Notes under the pieces: model-generated
What the model was told of the DNA's origin: nothing
The model's database searches: none
Seen by the model: the letters and a program-made list of their open reading frames with translations, nothing else
Program-made: the position numbers and the translations under genes
Part shown: in pieces, positions 24,337 through 33,043 of the stretch
Layout: each line of letters begins with the position of its first letter
How positions within the stretch are numbered: position 1 is the first letter of the stretch
Assembly: GCF_000714935.1 (NCBI RefSeq)
Contig: NZ_JMIR01000003.1
Span: 62,001-126,000 of the forward strand
Source of the DNA: Tumebacillus flagellatus
Lineage (GTDB): Bacteria; Bacillota; Bacilli; Tumebacillales; Tumebacillaceae
Length of the DNA: 64,000 nucleotides
Reading direction: 5' to 3'

Positions 24337-24365
24337 TTGCATTTGCGAGGTTTCGTTGTTATACT
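24337..24365 (+). promoter_or_regulatory. Sigma-A promoter of rpsF-rpsR
   Basis: TTGCAT (24337-24342) and TATACT (24360-24365) are separated by 17 bases. The leader to rpsF is about 55 bases; a S6:S18 autoregulatory leader could lie there but I cannot draw it with confidence. Confidence 0.7.
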
Positions 24366-24426
24366 AAGTTTTGTGTTTTTACCTTGCTCCTATACAGGGG
24401 CCAACAGTCCAAAAGGAGGGCTAACG

Positions 24427-24714
24427 ATGAGAGCCTATGAAACTATGCTGGTCCTGAAAGCGGACCTCGAAGAAGCTGCTCGCGATGCAGCCATCGAGAA
24501 ATACGAAGGCGTCGTTGCGAAGGAAGGCGGCACTGTTCTTCCGACCACGAAGCTCGGCAAACGCCGTCTCGCTTACGAGATCAACAAGAACCGTGAAGGG
24601 TTCTACGCGCTGCTGAACTTCGAAGCGAACACCACGACTCCGGCTGAACTTGAGCGCCTGCTCAAGATCGACGAGAACGTACTTCGCTACCTGACCACCG
24701 TCAAAGAACAGTAA
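24427..24714 (+). CDS. rpsF: 30S ribosomal protein S6
   Basis: 95 residues, the normal length. It starts [16 protein letters not shown] and has '[21 protein letters not shown]', the S6 core, ending '[14 protein letters not shown]'. S6 binds 16S rRNA with S18 on the platform of the small subunit. GGAGGG precedes the ATG at 24427. rpsR follows after 34 bases, without the ssb gene that usually stands between them in Firmicutes. Confidence 0.97.
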   Translation: MRAYETMLVLKADLEEAARDAAIEKYEGVVAKEGGTVLPTTKLGKRRLAYEINKNREGFYALLNFEANTTTPAELERLLKIDENVLRYLTTVKEQ

Positions 24715-24748
24715 TCCCAAATTCCGGAACAACGAGGAGGAACGAATC

Positions 24749-25027
24749 ATGGCTGAACAACGTGAACAACGCGAACATCGTGAACCGCGCGGCGGCTTCA
24801 ACAAGAAGCGTCGTGGCAAGCGCCGCAAAGTCTGCAACTTCTGCGTCGACAAAGTAAACCACATCGACTACAAAGACATCGGCCGTCTTGGCCGTTACGT
24901 TTCTGAGCGTGGCAAAATCCTGCCGCGCCGCATCACCGGCAACTGCGCAGCTCACCAGCGCGCTGTAACCGTCGCGATCAAGAACGCTCGCGTCGTAGCT
25001 CTGATGCCGTACACCAGCGAAGTCTAA
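24749..25027 (+). CDS. rpsR: 30S ribosomal protein S18
   Basis: 92 residues. The N-terminal extension is highly charged ([16 protein letters not shown]), followed by KVCNFC, '[19 protein letters not shown]' and '[19 protein letters not shown]', which are the S18 signatures. The two Cys of CNFC with the later Cys make a possible zinc-binding form. S18 pairs with S6 in the 30S platform. GAGGAGG precedes the ATG and a terminator follows the stop. Confidence 0.97.
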   Translation: MAEQREQREHREPRGGFNKKRRGKRRKVCNFCVDKVNHIDYKDIGRLGRYVSERGKILPRRITGNCAAHQRAVTVAIKNARVVALMPYTSEV

Positions 25028-25042
25028 GATGTGAATTGGAAA

Positions 25043-25075
25043 GAGGAAGTGGCTTACGGGTCACTTCCTTTTTTT
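25043..25075 (+). terminator. Terminator of rpsF-rpsR
   Basis: GGAAGTG (25045-25051) pairs with CACTTCC (25062-25068), followed by a seven-T run. Confidence 0.85.
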
Positions 25076-25136
25076 ATAGGCTCACCCTCAGAACTTGTCG
25101 CTCCTTGTCGTAATGTGTAGTTGGGGGGATGAAGAG

Positions 25137-25934
25137 ATGACAAACATCGATTTGTTGAAGGATACAGTTGGGAAAACGTTACGAACCGCGATGGGAGAGC
25201 TTGGATGCCCGGACCTGCCGATGGGGTTGTTTTCGGACAAGCAGGTTGCGTTTTTACGTGAAGGAATTCAAGATTTGCCGGCAGACGACCTCGAATTGGA
25301 ACGCCTGCTGATCGAAGGAGCCGCGAACGGGAAAGTGATTCGTTCCGGGCAGACTCCGTTGGGGCAGAATTTGTTTACCGTTCGGTTTCGTGTGAAGAAC
25401 GTCGCATGTGTGATGACGTTTGCGTACTACCGCGACGAATGGGCGCTGCATCATATTGAAGCGTTGCAGACGCGCTTTCGAGAGTGGAACCGCTTGCTGT
25501 TTGGCGGGGTGATCGGCTCGGTTCTGACCGCCGTGGTCACGTTCGTGTTCTGGGGGACCGGCTCTGGGGATCTGGTCGCAGAAGCGAAGGCGAAAGGCTA
25601 TGTCGTGATGACTGAGCAGCAGTACGAAGAGAATCTGGGTGGTAAAGAGGCGACTCCGGCTGCGGGCGCTTCAGCGGGTGCAGATGCGAAAGCTCCGGCG
25701 AAAGAGGCCGGTTCGACTGCGAAGACCGCCGAGACGCTGGAGTTCACGCTGGGCGATGGCGCGCCGCTGGATGATCTGCTCAGTTTCATGAAGGACAAAG
25801 GGTTGATCGACGATAAAGCGGCGTTCAGTCAGGCATTGACGGAGCGCGGGATTGATACGCAGATCAAGCCGAAGACATACGCGTTTAAGAAAGGGATGTC
25901 GCAGGAGGAGCTTTTTTCAGTGCTCCAGAATTGA
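25137..25934 (+). CDS. Membrane-anchored protein with MltG/YceG-like C-terminal subdomain
   Basis: 265 residues. A soluble N-terminal part (about 1-120) precedes a single helix (LLFGGVIGSVLTAVVTFVFW, about 122-141) and an Ala-rich linker. The last 70 residues (LEFTLGDGAPLDDLLSFMKD, then KGLID, TYAFKKGMSQEELFSVL) have the pattern of the small N-terminal subdomain of MltG-type endolytic transglycosylases, but the catalytic domain is absent. It may bind glycan or act as a wall-associated accessory; this is a motif-based guess. The ATG at 25137 is eight bases from GGGGGG. It has its own terminator. Confidence 0.6.
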   Translation: MTNIDLLKDTVGKTLRTAMGELGCPDLPMGLFSDKQVAFLREGIQDLPADDLELERLLIEGAANGKVIRSGQTPLGQNLFTVRFRVKNVACVMTFAYYRDEWALHHIEALQTRFREWNRLLFGGVIGSVLTAVVTFVFWGTGSGDLVAEAKAKGYVVMTEQQYEENLGGKEATPAAGASAGADAKAPAKEAGSTAKTAETLEFTLGDGAPLDDLLSFMKDKGLIDDKAAFSQALTERGIDTQIKPKTYAFKKGMSQEELFSVLQN

Positions 25935-25952
25935 GGCATCACCGAGTTTGGG

Positions 25953-25986
25953 AAACCGCCGTTGAATGCGAAACGGCGGTTTTTTG
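25953..25986 (+). terminator. Rho-independent terminator
   Basis: AACCGCCGTT (25954-25963) pairs with AACGGCGGTT (25972-25981), followed by T. Confidence 0.85.
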
Positions 25987-26151
25987 GCAACTGTTTATAA
26001 CAAATCGAGTGTTGCTGCACGTGTAAATTCTCTGCTAGTATTAGGGCACAGGGTGACTCTCTCCACCCGAATTGGAAGTTTCGCATCGATACGTCCCGCC
26101 TGTACGGGGGCTGTTTTTCACCACCAACACGTCAAGGGAGAGATTGCTACC

Positions 26152-26385
26152 ATGTTTGCCGCCGACAACTCACAACAAAAACCGACCACGGAAGACTTGC
26201 TCTACCACCTCATCGGCATGGTGTCCCAGCTTCAAACGGACATGACACAAGTGAAGGCGGACATCCAGCGCCTCGACCACAAGCTCAACGTCGTTCAAGT
26301 CGAAGTGGCAGCGCTGCGCGAGGAGTTTACGGAAGTCCGGATGTCGATGGTCACCAAAAGCCAGTTGGCTTCCATCTTGAACTAA
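26152..26385 (+). CDS. Small coiled-coil protein of unknown function
   Basis: 77 residues. After a Gln/Thr-rich start (MFAADNSQQKPTTEDLLYHL) it is one long amphipathic helix with heptad spacing (MVSQLQTDMTQVKADIQRLD, then HKLNVVQVEVAALREEF). This suggests an oligomeric coiled coil. No family or function is recognised. AAGGGAG precedes the ATG at 26152; the longer frame from 25966 overlaps the previous terminator and is not likely used. A terminator follows. Confidence 0.65.
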   Translation: MFAADNSQQKPTTEDLLYHLIGMVSQLQTDMTQVKADIQRLDHKLNVVQVEVAALREEFTEVRMSMVTKSQLASILN

Positions 26386-26416
26386 TCTCTTCACACGCAT
26401 CAACACGCATCAAAAT

Positions 26417-26456
26417 AGCAAAGGCACAAGACCCCGCCGGGACTTGTGCCTTTTTG
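26417..26456 (+). terminator. Rho-independent terminator
   Basis: AAAGGCACAAG (26420-26430) pairs with CTTGTGCCTTTTT (26443-26455). It ends the 77-residue gene. Confidence 0.85.
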
Positions 26457-26522
26457 CGCATCATTCCCCTTCCCCTGTCGCATACTACCCTCAATAGAAT
26501 GGAAAATTGAGGAGGATTTGCC

Positions 26523-27593
26523 GTGCCTGTGATCGCTGGAGTCGGAACCGCCGTTCCTCCGCACCTCATCACCCAAAACCAATGCCGGGACTTCGCTCGC
26601 CGACTGTTCGGCGGAGCGTTTCGCGACATCGACCGTTTGTTGGCCGTCTTCGAATCGGCGCAGATCGAAACCCGCCACTTCGCCGCCCCCATCGAGTGGT
26701 TTGAAGCGTCTCACTCCTTTGCGGAAAAAAACACCCTCTACCTCACTCACGCCGTCAAGCTCGCCGCCGAAGCCATCCGCGCCTGCTTGCAAAAAACCAA
26801 CCTCGCCCCGGAGGACATCGACCACCTCGTGTTCGTCTCCTCCACCGGCATCGCAACCCCGAGCCTCGACGCCCATCTCTTCAACGAGCTCGGCCTGCGC
26901 CAAAACCTCAAGCGCACGCCGATCTGGGGACTCGGCTGCGCAGGCGGCACCGCCGGTCTCGCGCGCGGGTATGATCTCGCCCTCGCCCACCCGGGCGAAA
27001 CCGTTCTGGTCTGCGCCCTCGAACTCTGCGGCCTCACGTTCCTGCACGGCGATCGCTCCAAGAGCAATTTGATCGCCACGTCCCTGTTCGCCGACGGGTG
27101 CGCCGCCGTCCTGCTCTTGGGAGACGACGCCGCCCGACAACACCCTGAGCTCGCCGAAAACGCCCCCCGCATCCTCGGCAGCGCCTCCACGATCTGGCCG
27201 GACACGATGGACGTCATGGGCTGGGATGTGCAAGAAGAAGGCCTCAAAGTCGTGTTCTCCAAAGACATCCCGTCGATCGTCGAATCGAAGATCCGCCCGC
27301 AGATCGAGCGCTTTCTGCAAGACCAACAGCTCAGCCGCGCCGACCTGCGCGCGTTCATCGCCCACCCCGGCGGCATGAAAGTCCTGCAAGCGTACCAAGA
27401 AGCGCTGGACTTGCCGGACGAGTTGCTCCACTACTCGCGCACGATCTTGCGCACGCACGGCAACATGTCGTCTTGCACCGTGCTGTTCGTGCTCGCGCAA
27501 GAACTGCAAAAACCCCATCAACCGGGAGAGCACGGCCTCGCCCTCTCGCTTGGCCCCGGCTTCTCCTGTGAGCAGGTGTTGCTCCAATGGTAA
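26523..27593 (+). CDS. bpsA: Type III polyketide synthase (alkylpyrone synthase)
   Basis: 356 residues, the usual size for a bacterial chalcone/stilbene synthase-like enzyme. The triad is visible: Cys139 in WGLGCAGGTAG, His281 in IAHPGGMKV and Asn314 in RTHGNMSS. It condenses fatty acyl-CoA with malonyl-CoA units; Bacillus BpsA makes triketide alkylpyrones. The GTG start follows GAGGAGG by seven bases. Its end overlaps the start of the methyltransferase gene by seven bases, as in the bpsA-bpsB (bcsA-ypbQ) pair, which strongly supports the assignment. Confidence 0.9.
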   Translation: MPVIAGVGTAVPPHLITQNQCRDFARRLFGGAFRDIDRLLAVFESAQIETRHFAAPIEWFEASHSFAEKNTLYLTHAVKLAAEAIRACLQKTNLAPEDIDHLVFVSSTGIATPSLDAHLFNELGLRQNLKRTPIWGLGCAGGTAGLARGYDLALAHPGETVLVCALELCGLTFLHGDRSKSNLIATSLFADGCAAVLLLGDDAARQHPELAENAPRILGSASTIWPDTMDVMGWDVQEEGLKVVFSKDIPSIVESKIRPQIERFLQDQQLSRADLRAFIAHPGGMKVLQAYQEALDLPDELLHYSRTILRTHGNMSSCTVLFVLAQELQKPHQPGEHGLALSLGPGFSCEQVLLQW

Positions 27594-28150
27594 ACTGGTT
27601 TCTTCTCATCGTCGCGTTGGTGGTCGCCCAACGCCTCGGCGAACTGCAACTCGCCAAACGCAACGCCCACTACATGCGCGCCCTCGGCGGGTATGAAGTC
27701 GGAGCGCAACATTACAGATGGATCGTGCTGTTGCACGTCGCGTTTTTTCTGTCGTTAACGGGCGAAGTGCTGGAGCGCGGGCGGTTGGACCAGCCGCCGT
27801 ACTTCGCGCCGTTTGCATTGTTTATGCTCGCCCAAGTGTTACGGCTCTGGATTTTGCGCTCGCTCGGGAAGTTTTGGAACACGCGCATCTTCGTGTTGCC
27901 CGGAAGCGAACCGGTGTGCCGGGGGCCGTACCGCTTCATGAGGCATCCGAACTACACCGTAGTCGCGTTGGAACTGTTCGCCCTGCCGCTCGCCTTTGGA
28001 GCCCCCGTGACCGCCTTCGTATTCTCCTTCCTGAACGCCGTCGTCTTGCGCGTGCGGATTCGGACGGAAGAGCGGGCGCTGGCGGAAGTGACTGCCTACG
28101 GCGAGCAGATGGGCGCCCTGCCGCGCTTTCACCCCTTCGGCAAACGCTAA
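27587..28150 (+). CDS. bpsB: Isoprenylcysteine methyltransferase-like alkylpyrone O-methyltransferase
   Basis: 187 residues with about five membrane helices and the ICMT-type SAM-binding C-terminus 'GPYRFMRHPNYTVVALEL', then RIRTEERAL. In Bacillus the homologue (YpbQ/BpsB) methylates alkylpyrones made by the adjacent type III synthase to give alkylpyrone methyl ethers, using S-adenosylmethionine at the membrane. The gene overlaps bpsA by seven bases and is translationally coupled. A bidirectional terminator follows. Confidence 0.85.
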   Translation: MVNWFLLIVALVVAQRLGELQLAKRNAHYMRALGGYEVGAQHYRWIVLLHVAFFLSLTGEVLERGRLDQPPYFAPFALFMLAQVLRLWILRSLGKFWNTRIFVLPGSEPVCRGPYRFMRHPNYTVVALELFALPLAFGAPVTAFVFSFLNAVVLRVRIRTEERALAEVTAYGEQMGALPRFHPFGKR

Positions 28151-28166
28151 ACAACGAACCCATGCC

Positions 28167-28204
28167 AAAAAAGCCGCCCGGCGCACGGCACGGACGGCTT
28201 TTTT
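28167..28204. terminator. Bidirectional terminator
   Basis: AAAAAAGCCG (28167-28176) and CGGCTTTTTT (28195-28204) pair around a GC-rich loop. It separates bpsB from the convergent DUF1292 gene. Confidence 0.8.
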
Positions 28205-28212
28205 GCTGGAGG

Positions 28213-28464
28213 TTACTCTTCGCCTTCCGCCGGCGCCGCTTCGACGGCGATGGAATAGGCGTCAAGCAGGGATTCGAGCACATACGGCTCCGGGATGCCG
28301 ACGAGCTCTTGGTGCTCGCCTTCCCCTTCGACCTTCATGAGCAGCGTGTCATCCTCGTTGACGAGCAGGACGTAACTTTGGTCGTTCATCTCCAAAAGCG
28401 CTTCCACGCCAAACTCGCGCTGTTGTCCCTGCGGGTCTTGAACCACGATCACATCTCGCATCAT
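28213..28464 (-). CDS. DUF1292 family protein
   Basis: 83 residues, strongly acidic. 'REFGVEALLEMNDQSYVLLV' and 'LLMKVEGEGEHQELVGI' follow the DUF1292 plan of short beta strands and acidic turns. Function unknown. The ATG at 28464 is eight bases from GGGAGG; the in-frame GTG at 28473 lies inside that site. It is the second DUF1292 gene in the window (the other is at 11308-11598). Confidence 0.75.
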   Translation of the reverse strand: MMRDVIVVQDPQGQQREFGVEALLEMNDQSYVLLVNEDDTLLMKVEGEGEHQELVGIPEPYVLESLLDAYSIAVEAAPAEGEE

Positions 28465-28520
28465 CGTCAACACCTCCCACGACTAGAGTGCCCGAAAAGG
28501 AGCTTGTCACTCGTGAAGCG

Positions 28521-29174
28521 TTAGGCGGCGACGCGCTTCGAAGCCCAAAAGCCTGCCGCCGATGTGGCGATGACCGAGACGATATGAAAGCTGTACGTCG
28601 GCAACGACAACGGTTCCACCCAAGCGGCGACGAGGTTCTCCTCTAGAATCATCGAGCAGCCCGTCCACGTCAGCACGGCGACGCCCGCGAACATCAGCCA
28701 CGGGAAGCGCGTCAGCAAGCGCACGATCATCCCGCTGCCCCAGAGGATGCACGGAATCGAAACCAAGATACCGAACAGCAACAGCATCATGTTGCCTTTG
28801 GAAATCCCGACGATCGCCAACACGTTGTCCACCGACACCACCAAATCGGCCATCACGATCACATACACCGCTTGCATCAAACCGCCGCCCCGGCGCATGT
28901 CCTTCATCTGTTCATGATCGCCGAGCAACTTGAACGCGATGTAGAGCAAGAAGAGGCCGCCGATCAACTTTAGAAACGGCGTGCTGAGCAGCACCACCGC
29001 CACCAGCGACAATACGATGCGCAAGCCCACCGCGCCCATCGTGCCCCAAAAAATCGCGTTCTGACGCAGTTTGTCCGGAAGATGACGAGTCGCCAAGCCG
29101 ATCACCAGCGCGTTGTCCACCGACAGGATCGCGGAGACCAGCAGAATTTCCAAGCCGAGAAACAGTTCTTGCAC
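28521..29174 (-). CDS. TerC family membrane protein (YjbE type)
   Basis: 217 residues with about seven helices. The two TerC motifs with metal-binding acidic residues are present: ILSVDNALVIGLATRHLP near the N-terminus and MADLVVSVDNVLAIVGIS in the middle. TerC proteins in Bacillus export manganese and help load metal onto exported enzymes. GTG at 29174 after GGAG is preferred over the TTG at 29192. No yybP-ykoY manganese riboswitch is visible upstream. Confidence 0.87.
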   Translation of the reverse strand: MQELFLGLEILLVSAILSVDNALVIGLATRHLPDKLRQNAIFWGTMGAVGLRIVLSLVAVVLLSTPFLKLIGGLFLLYIAFKLLGDHEQMKDMRRGGGLMQAVYVIVMADLVVSVDNVLAIVGISKGNMMLLLFGILVSIPCILWGSGMIVRLLTRFPWLMFAGVAVLTWTGCSMILEENLVAAWVEPLSLPTYSFHIVSVIATSAAGFWASKRVAA

Positions 29175-29215
29175 CGACTCTCCACCCCCCAAGGAAGTTG
29201 TCCTCTGTTCTTACA

Positions 29216-29761
29216 CTATTCGGGGAAAGAGCGGAACATGCGGATCGCATAGTCGCACCAGTCAATCCATGTCTGGATGAAACGCATGCCGAAGTCGAGC
29301 GTCAGCGTTTCGCCGATCAACTCATACGACGGCGGCGCGTCCGCAGACCCGAGGTGGAGTTCTCCCCACTGTTTCATGGCGTTCAGCACTTCGACGTGCG
29401 TCTGCCGCGATGCTTCCAGGTACTGAACGGCTTGATCTGGCGGGATCAGATGAAACAGCGAGACGCGCAAGAGAGTTTCGTTTTTCATGCTGGGCGGTTT
29501 CGGGGGTTCCGCCATCCAGCCGAGCAAGTCTTGCAGGCCGTGGTCGGTGAGGGTGTAGACTTTTTTGTCGGGACGTTCGTGCTGTTGCACGAGGTCATAC
29601 GAGACGAGCCCTTCCTTCTCCAGCTTTTGAAGCTCGCGGTAGATCTGGGTGTGGTGCGCGTTCCAAAAGTGGGAGATGTGGCTGTGGAACTTTTGGGTCA
29701 AATCATAGCCGGTGAGATGTTCTTTGGAAAGCAGGCCGAGAACGGCGTAGCGCAGTGCCAT
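29216..29761 (-). CDS. PadR family transcriptional regulator
   Basis: 181 residues. The N-terminal winged helix-turn-helix (ALRYAVLGLLSKEHLTGYDL, then YRELQKLEKEGLV) and the C-terminal helical dimerisation domain are those of the longer PadR/Vir-like class. AAAGGGG precedes the ATG. It is divergent from the RND exporter gene, and two ATGT/ACAT palindromes lie between them, so it most likely represses itself and the exporter until a ligand binds. Confidence 0.88.
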   Translation of the reverse strand: MALRYAVLGLLSKEHLTGYDLTQKFHSHISHFWNAHHTQIYRELQKLEKEGLVSYDLVQQHERPDKKVYTLTDHGLQDLLGWMAEPPKPPSMKNETLLRVSLFHLIPPDQAVQYLEASRQTHVEVLNAMKQWGELHLGSADAPPSYELIGETLTLDFGMRFIQTWIDWCDYAIRMFRSFPE

Positions 29762-29782
29762 GCAGAATCCCCTTTATTATTT

Positions 29783-29796
29783 ATGTATACAAACAT
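29783..29796. promoter_or_regulatory. PadR-type operator half-spaced palindrome
   Basis: ATGTATACAAACAT: ATGT and ACAT separated by six bases, 22 bases upstream of the padR-like start. The spacing is shorter than the classic N8. Confidence 0.5.
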
Positions 29797-29853
29797 TATA
29801 CAAATCCATTGCGAAGCTGTCACATCAATGCTAAGATAGTATTGCCTTTCAAT

Positions 29854-29869
29854 ATGTGACTATACACAT
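29854..29869. promoter_or_regulatory. PadR-type operator, ATGT-N8-ACAT
   Basis: ATGTGACTATACACAT is the classic PadR operator form. It lies 34 bases before the start of the RND exporter, in the divergent region it shares with the PadR gene. Confidence 0.65.
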
Positions 29870-29903
29870 AGTACATCAGATGAGGAGAGGGTGGAACCAG
29901 CGC

Positions 29904-32900
29904 ATGAATTTTTTGACCCGTATTTCGTTGAAGAATCCGGTGGCGATCTTTATCTTGTCTTTTTTGCTGATCGTCGGCGGTCTCTTCTCGTTCCAGTCGC
30001 TGAAAGTCGACCTGCTGCCCAACATCGAGTTCCCGCAGTTGTCGATTTCGGCGGTCTATCCGGGCGCATCGCCTGAAGATGTGGATCGGCAGGTCACCAG
30101 TGTTTTAGAGAAACAACTGAAAACCGTCGAGGGCGTTGACAAAATGTCCTCGCAGTCATTTGAATCGATGGCGTTGATCCAGTTGGAGTTCCCGATCGGG
30201 ACGAAGATGGACGACGTCACGCAACAGGTGGAAACGCTTCTGCGCAACGCCCAGTTGCCGGAGAAGGTCGAGCCGAAAGTGGAACGGTTTTCGTTCGGTT
30301 CGTTCCCGGTGCTCAACGCCGCCGTTTTTGCCAAGGACGGGCAGAACGCGCAGCAAGTGCTTGCGGACGACATCCAGCCGGAACTGGAGAAGATCCCGGG
30401 CGTAAACTCCGTCTCGGTCGGCGGGACGGAATCGCAACTCGTCAACATCCAAGTCAACAAGTCCGAAGCGCTCAAGCGCGGGCTCACGCTGTCCAAGATT
30501 CAAGACGCGATCAAAAGCAAGTTCGTCTCGATGCCCGCCGGGTCGGTGGTCAACGATTCGATTCTGATCCCGATTCGCGTGGAAGAGCAACTGGCGACAG
30601 TTGCCGATCTGGAGAATCTCAAACTCGACGTGCAGGGCGCAACGTCCGCTCCGACGGCAACGGCCGGCGGCATGCCGGGCGCGGGCGCCGGTCAGCAAGC
30701 TCCGGCCCCTGTCTTGCTCAAAGACATCGCGACGATCAAAACCGAAACGGCGCGTCCGGAAATCACGCGCTTCAATGACAAGGTCGCCATCGCCCTGGCG
30801 ATCACCAAGAAGCAAGACGCCAACACCGTCAGCGTGGTCGACCAATCGTACACGGTCCTCGACAAGTTCAAAGACAAAATCGACTACTCCATCGTATTCG
30901 ATCAAGCCGACGGCATCAAGAAGTCGGTCTCGTCCCTGATCCGCGAAGGGTTGCTCGGCGCCCTGTTCGCCTCGCTTGCCGTGCTGTTGTTCCTGCGCAA
31001 CATCCGCGCGACGATCATCGCCGTGCTCTCGATTCCGCTCTCGCTCTTGGTGTCCTCGATCTTCCTCGCCCAAGCGAACATCACGCTGAACATCATGACG
31101 CTCGGCGGCATGGCGGTCGCGGTCGGGCGCGTCGTCGACGACTCTATCGTCGTCATCGAGAATATCTTCCGCCGCTTGAAGCACAACCCGGAAGGCCTCG
31201 ATAAAAAACAACTCACCCTCGCCGCGACCCGCGAGATGCTCAAAGCGATCACGTCGTCGACGCTGACGACCATCGTGGTGTTCCTCCCGCTCGGGTTTGT
31301 CGGCGGCGTCACCGGCGAGTTCTTCCTGCCGTTTGCGTTGACGATCGTCTTCGCCCTGATCGCGTCGCTCGTCGTCTCGATCACGTTGACGCCGGTGCTT
31401 GCGAACTTCTCGTTTTCAAAACTTAAACACGAGGAGCGCGAAGGCAAACTGCAAGCATGGTACGGCCGTGTCATCGAAAGCTCGCTGCGCCGCAAGTGGC
31501 TGGTCTTCGTCATCTGCATCCCGCTGCTGCTCGGCTCGTTCGCGCTGGCGGGCAAACTCGGCTTCGTGTTCCTGCCAAACGAGAAACAAAAAACGATCAT
31601 CGCCAACGTCGCACTCCCCGCGTCCACCGTCATCGACAAGACCAACGCCGTGTCGCTCGACGTGGAGAAGATGCTGCGCGAGCGCAAAGACACGATCCAA
31701 AGCGTGTTCGTCGGCGTCGGTTCCCGCGACTTCACAACGGGACTGAAGAAGGAAAACACGTTCCAATACTACATCTCCCTGAACGAAACGGCGGACACCA
31801 CCGCCGAAGTCAAAATCCTGAGCGACAAGATCAAGGAGATCGTCGGCAAAACGTCCGACAAAGCCACGATCACCGTGCAAGAGATGTCGACCGGAGGTCC
31901 GCCGACCAACAACAACGTCGACATCGACCTCTACTCCTCCGACCAAGCCAAACTGCAAGAGGCTGCAAACTTGGTGCAAGATCAGATGAAAAAACACCCG
32001 GAACTCAGCTACATCAAGTCCAACCTGCAAGACATGCAGCGCCAATGGGTGATCAAGATCGACAACGACAAAGCGACGGCGGCGGGCGTCTCCGGCTACA
32101 CCGTGCTCGGTCTCACCGCCGACCAAACCCGCCCCGTGTCGATCGGAACGCTGCAACTCGACGGCCAAGACCGCGACGTGCAACTGTCGTATGACAAACC
32201 GCTCGCGTCCAAAGCCGAACTCGAAGACCTCACCCTCTTCGGCACGCACGGCCCGGTCAAACTGCGCGACATCGCCTCCGTCCAAGAGGTGGACACCGTC
32301 TCCGCCATCCAGAAAAACGACGGCAAAGTGTTCGCCCGCGTCTCTGCGACCGTCGAAGGCAACAACGTGCAAAAAGTGTCGGCCGACGTGCAAAACGATG
32401 TAAAAACCAACGTCAAACTGCCGGACGGCGTCTCGCTTATCACAGGCGGCGGCTCCGACGAAACGACCAAGACGTTTGAGCAGCTCGGCCTCGCGATGGG
32501 CATTGCCGTCGGTCTTGTCTACCTCGTGATGCTGTTCACGTTCGGGCAAGCGCGCATCCCGTTCGTCATCTTGACCTCGCTGCTGTTCGTCCCGACCGGC
32601 GCGCTGATCGGACTCTACCTGACCGGCGAACCGGTCTCGATCTCGGCGATGATCGGCGTCTTGATGCTGATCGGGATCGTCGTCACCAACGCGATCGTCC
32701 TCGTCGACCGCGTCGGACAAAACCGCGGGGACGGCATGCCGATTCGCCAAGCGTTGGTCGAAGCGGGCAAAACCCGCCTGCGCCCGATCTTGATGACGGC
32801 GTTTGCCACGATCTGCGCCCTGCTCCCGCTGGCGTTCACCGCCGCCGAGGGCAACCTGATCTCGCGCGGCCTCGCCGTCGTCGTCATCGGCGGTTTGACG

Positions 32901-32993
32901 ACCGCGACGCTGCTCACGCTGATCATCGTGCCGGTGATGTACGAACTGTTCTTCCGTCGTCAACACAAACGCGAAACCCAACAGGCACACTAG
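29904..32993 (+). CDS. RND efflux permease, SwrC/AcrB-like
   Basis: 1,029 residues, full length for a hydrophobe/amphiphile RND pump. It has two repeats of six helices with large external loops; the first starts NFLTRISLKNPVAIFILSF and the proton-relay helix reads GRVVDDSIVVIENIFRR with its Asp pair. The closest well-known Gram-positive relative by layout is Bacillus SwrC, which exports surfactin and other amphiphiles. The ATG at 29904 is preferred to upstream codons because GAGGAGAGGG precedes it. No adaptor or outer-membrane partner is adjacent, as expected for a Gram-positive cell. Probably controlled by the divergent PadR protein. Confidence 0.92.
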   Translation: MNFLTRISLKNPVAIFILSFLLIVGGLFSFQSLKVDLLPNIEFPQLSISAVYPGASPEDVDRQVTSVLEKQLKTVEGVDKMSSQSFESMALIQLEFPIGTKMDDVTQQVETLLRNAQLPEKVEPKVERFSFGSFPVLNAAVFAKDGQNAQQVLADDIQPELEKIPGVNSVSVGGTESQLVNIQVNKSEALKRGLTLSKIQDAIKSKFVSMPAGSVVNDSILIPIRVEEQLATVADLENLKLDVQGATSAPTATAGGMPGAGAGQQAPAPVLLKDIATIKTETARPEITRFNDKVAIALAITKKQDANTVSVVDQSYTVLDKFKDKIDYSIVFDQADGIKKSVSSLIREGLLGALFASLAVLLFLRNIRATIIAVLSIPLSLLVSSIFLAQANITLNIMTLGGMAVAVGRVVDDSIVVIENIFRRLKHNPEGLDKKQLTLAATREMLKAITSSTLTTIVVFLPLGFVGGVTGEFFLPFALTIVFALIASLVVSITLTPVLANFSFSKLKHEEREGKLQAWYGRVIESSLRRKWLVFVICIPLLLGSFALAGKLGFVFLPNEKQKTIIANVALPASTVIDKTNAVSLDVEKMLRERKDTIQSVFVGVGSRDFTTGLKKENTFQYYISLNETADTTAEVKILSDKIKEIVGKTSDKATITVQEMSTGGPPTNNNVDIDLYSSDQAKLQEAANLVQDQMKKHPELSYIKSNLQDMQRQWVIKIDNDKATAAGVSGYTVLGLTADQTRPVSIGTLQLDGQDRDVQLSYDKPLASKAELEDLTLFGTHGPVKLRDIASVQEVDTVSAIQKNDGKVFARVSATVEGNNVQKVSADVQNDVKTNVKLPDGVSLITGGGSDETTKTFEQLGLAMGIAVGLVYLVMLFTFGQARIPFVILTSLLFVPTGALIGLYLTGEPVSISAMIGVLMLIGIVVTNAIVLVDRVGQNRGDGMPIRQALVEAGKTRLRPILMTAFATICALLPLAFTAAEGNLISRGLAVVVIGGLTTATLLTLIIVPVMYELFFRRQHKRETQQAH

Positions 32994-33007
32994 CAAAAAA
33001 CGACGCC

Positions 33008-33041
33008 AAAAAGACGCCCCCGCGTGGAGGCGTCTTTTTTC
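33008..33041. terminator. Bidirectional terminator
   Basis: AAGACGCC (33011-33018) pairs with GGCGTCTT (33029-33036), with A and T runs outside. It lies between the RND gene and the convergent second PadR gene. Confidence 0.85.
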
Positions 33042-33043
33042 GT

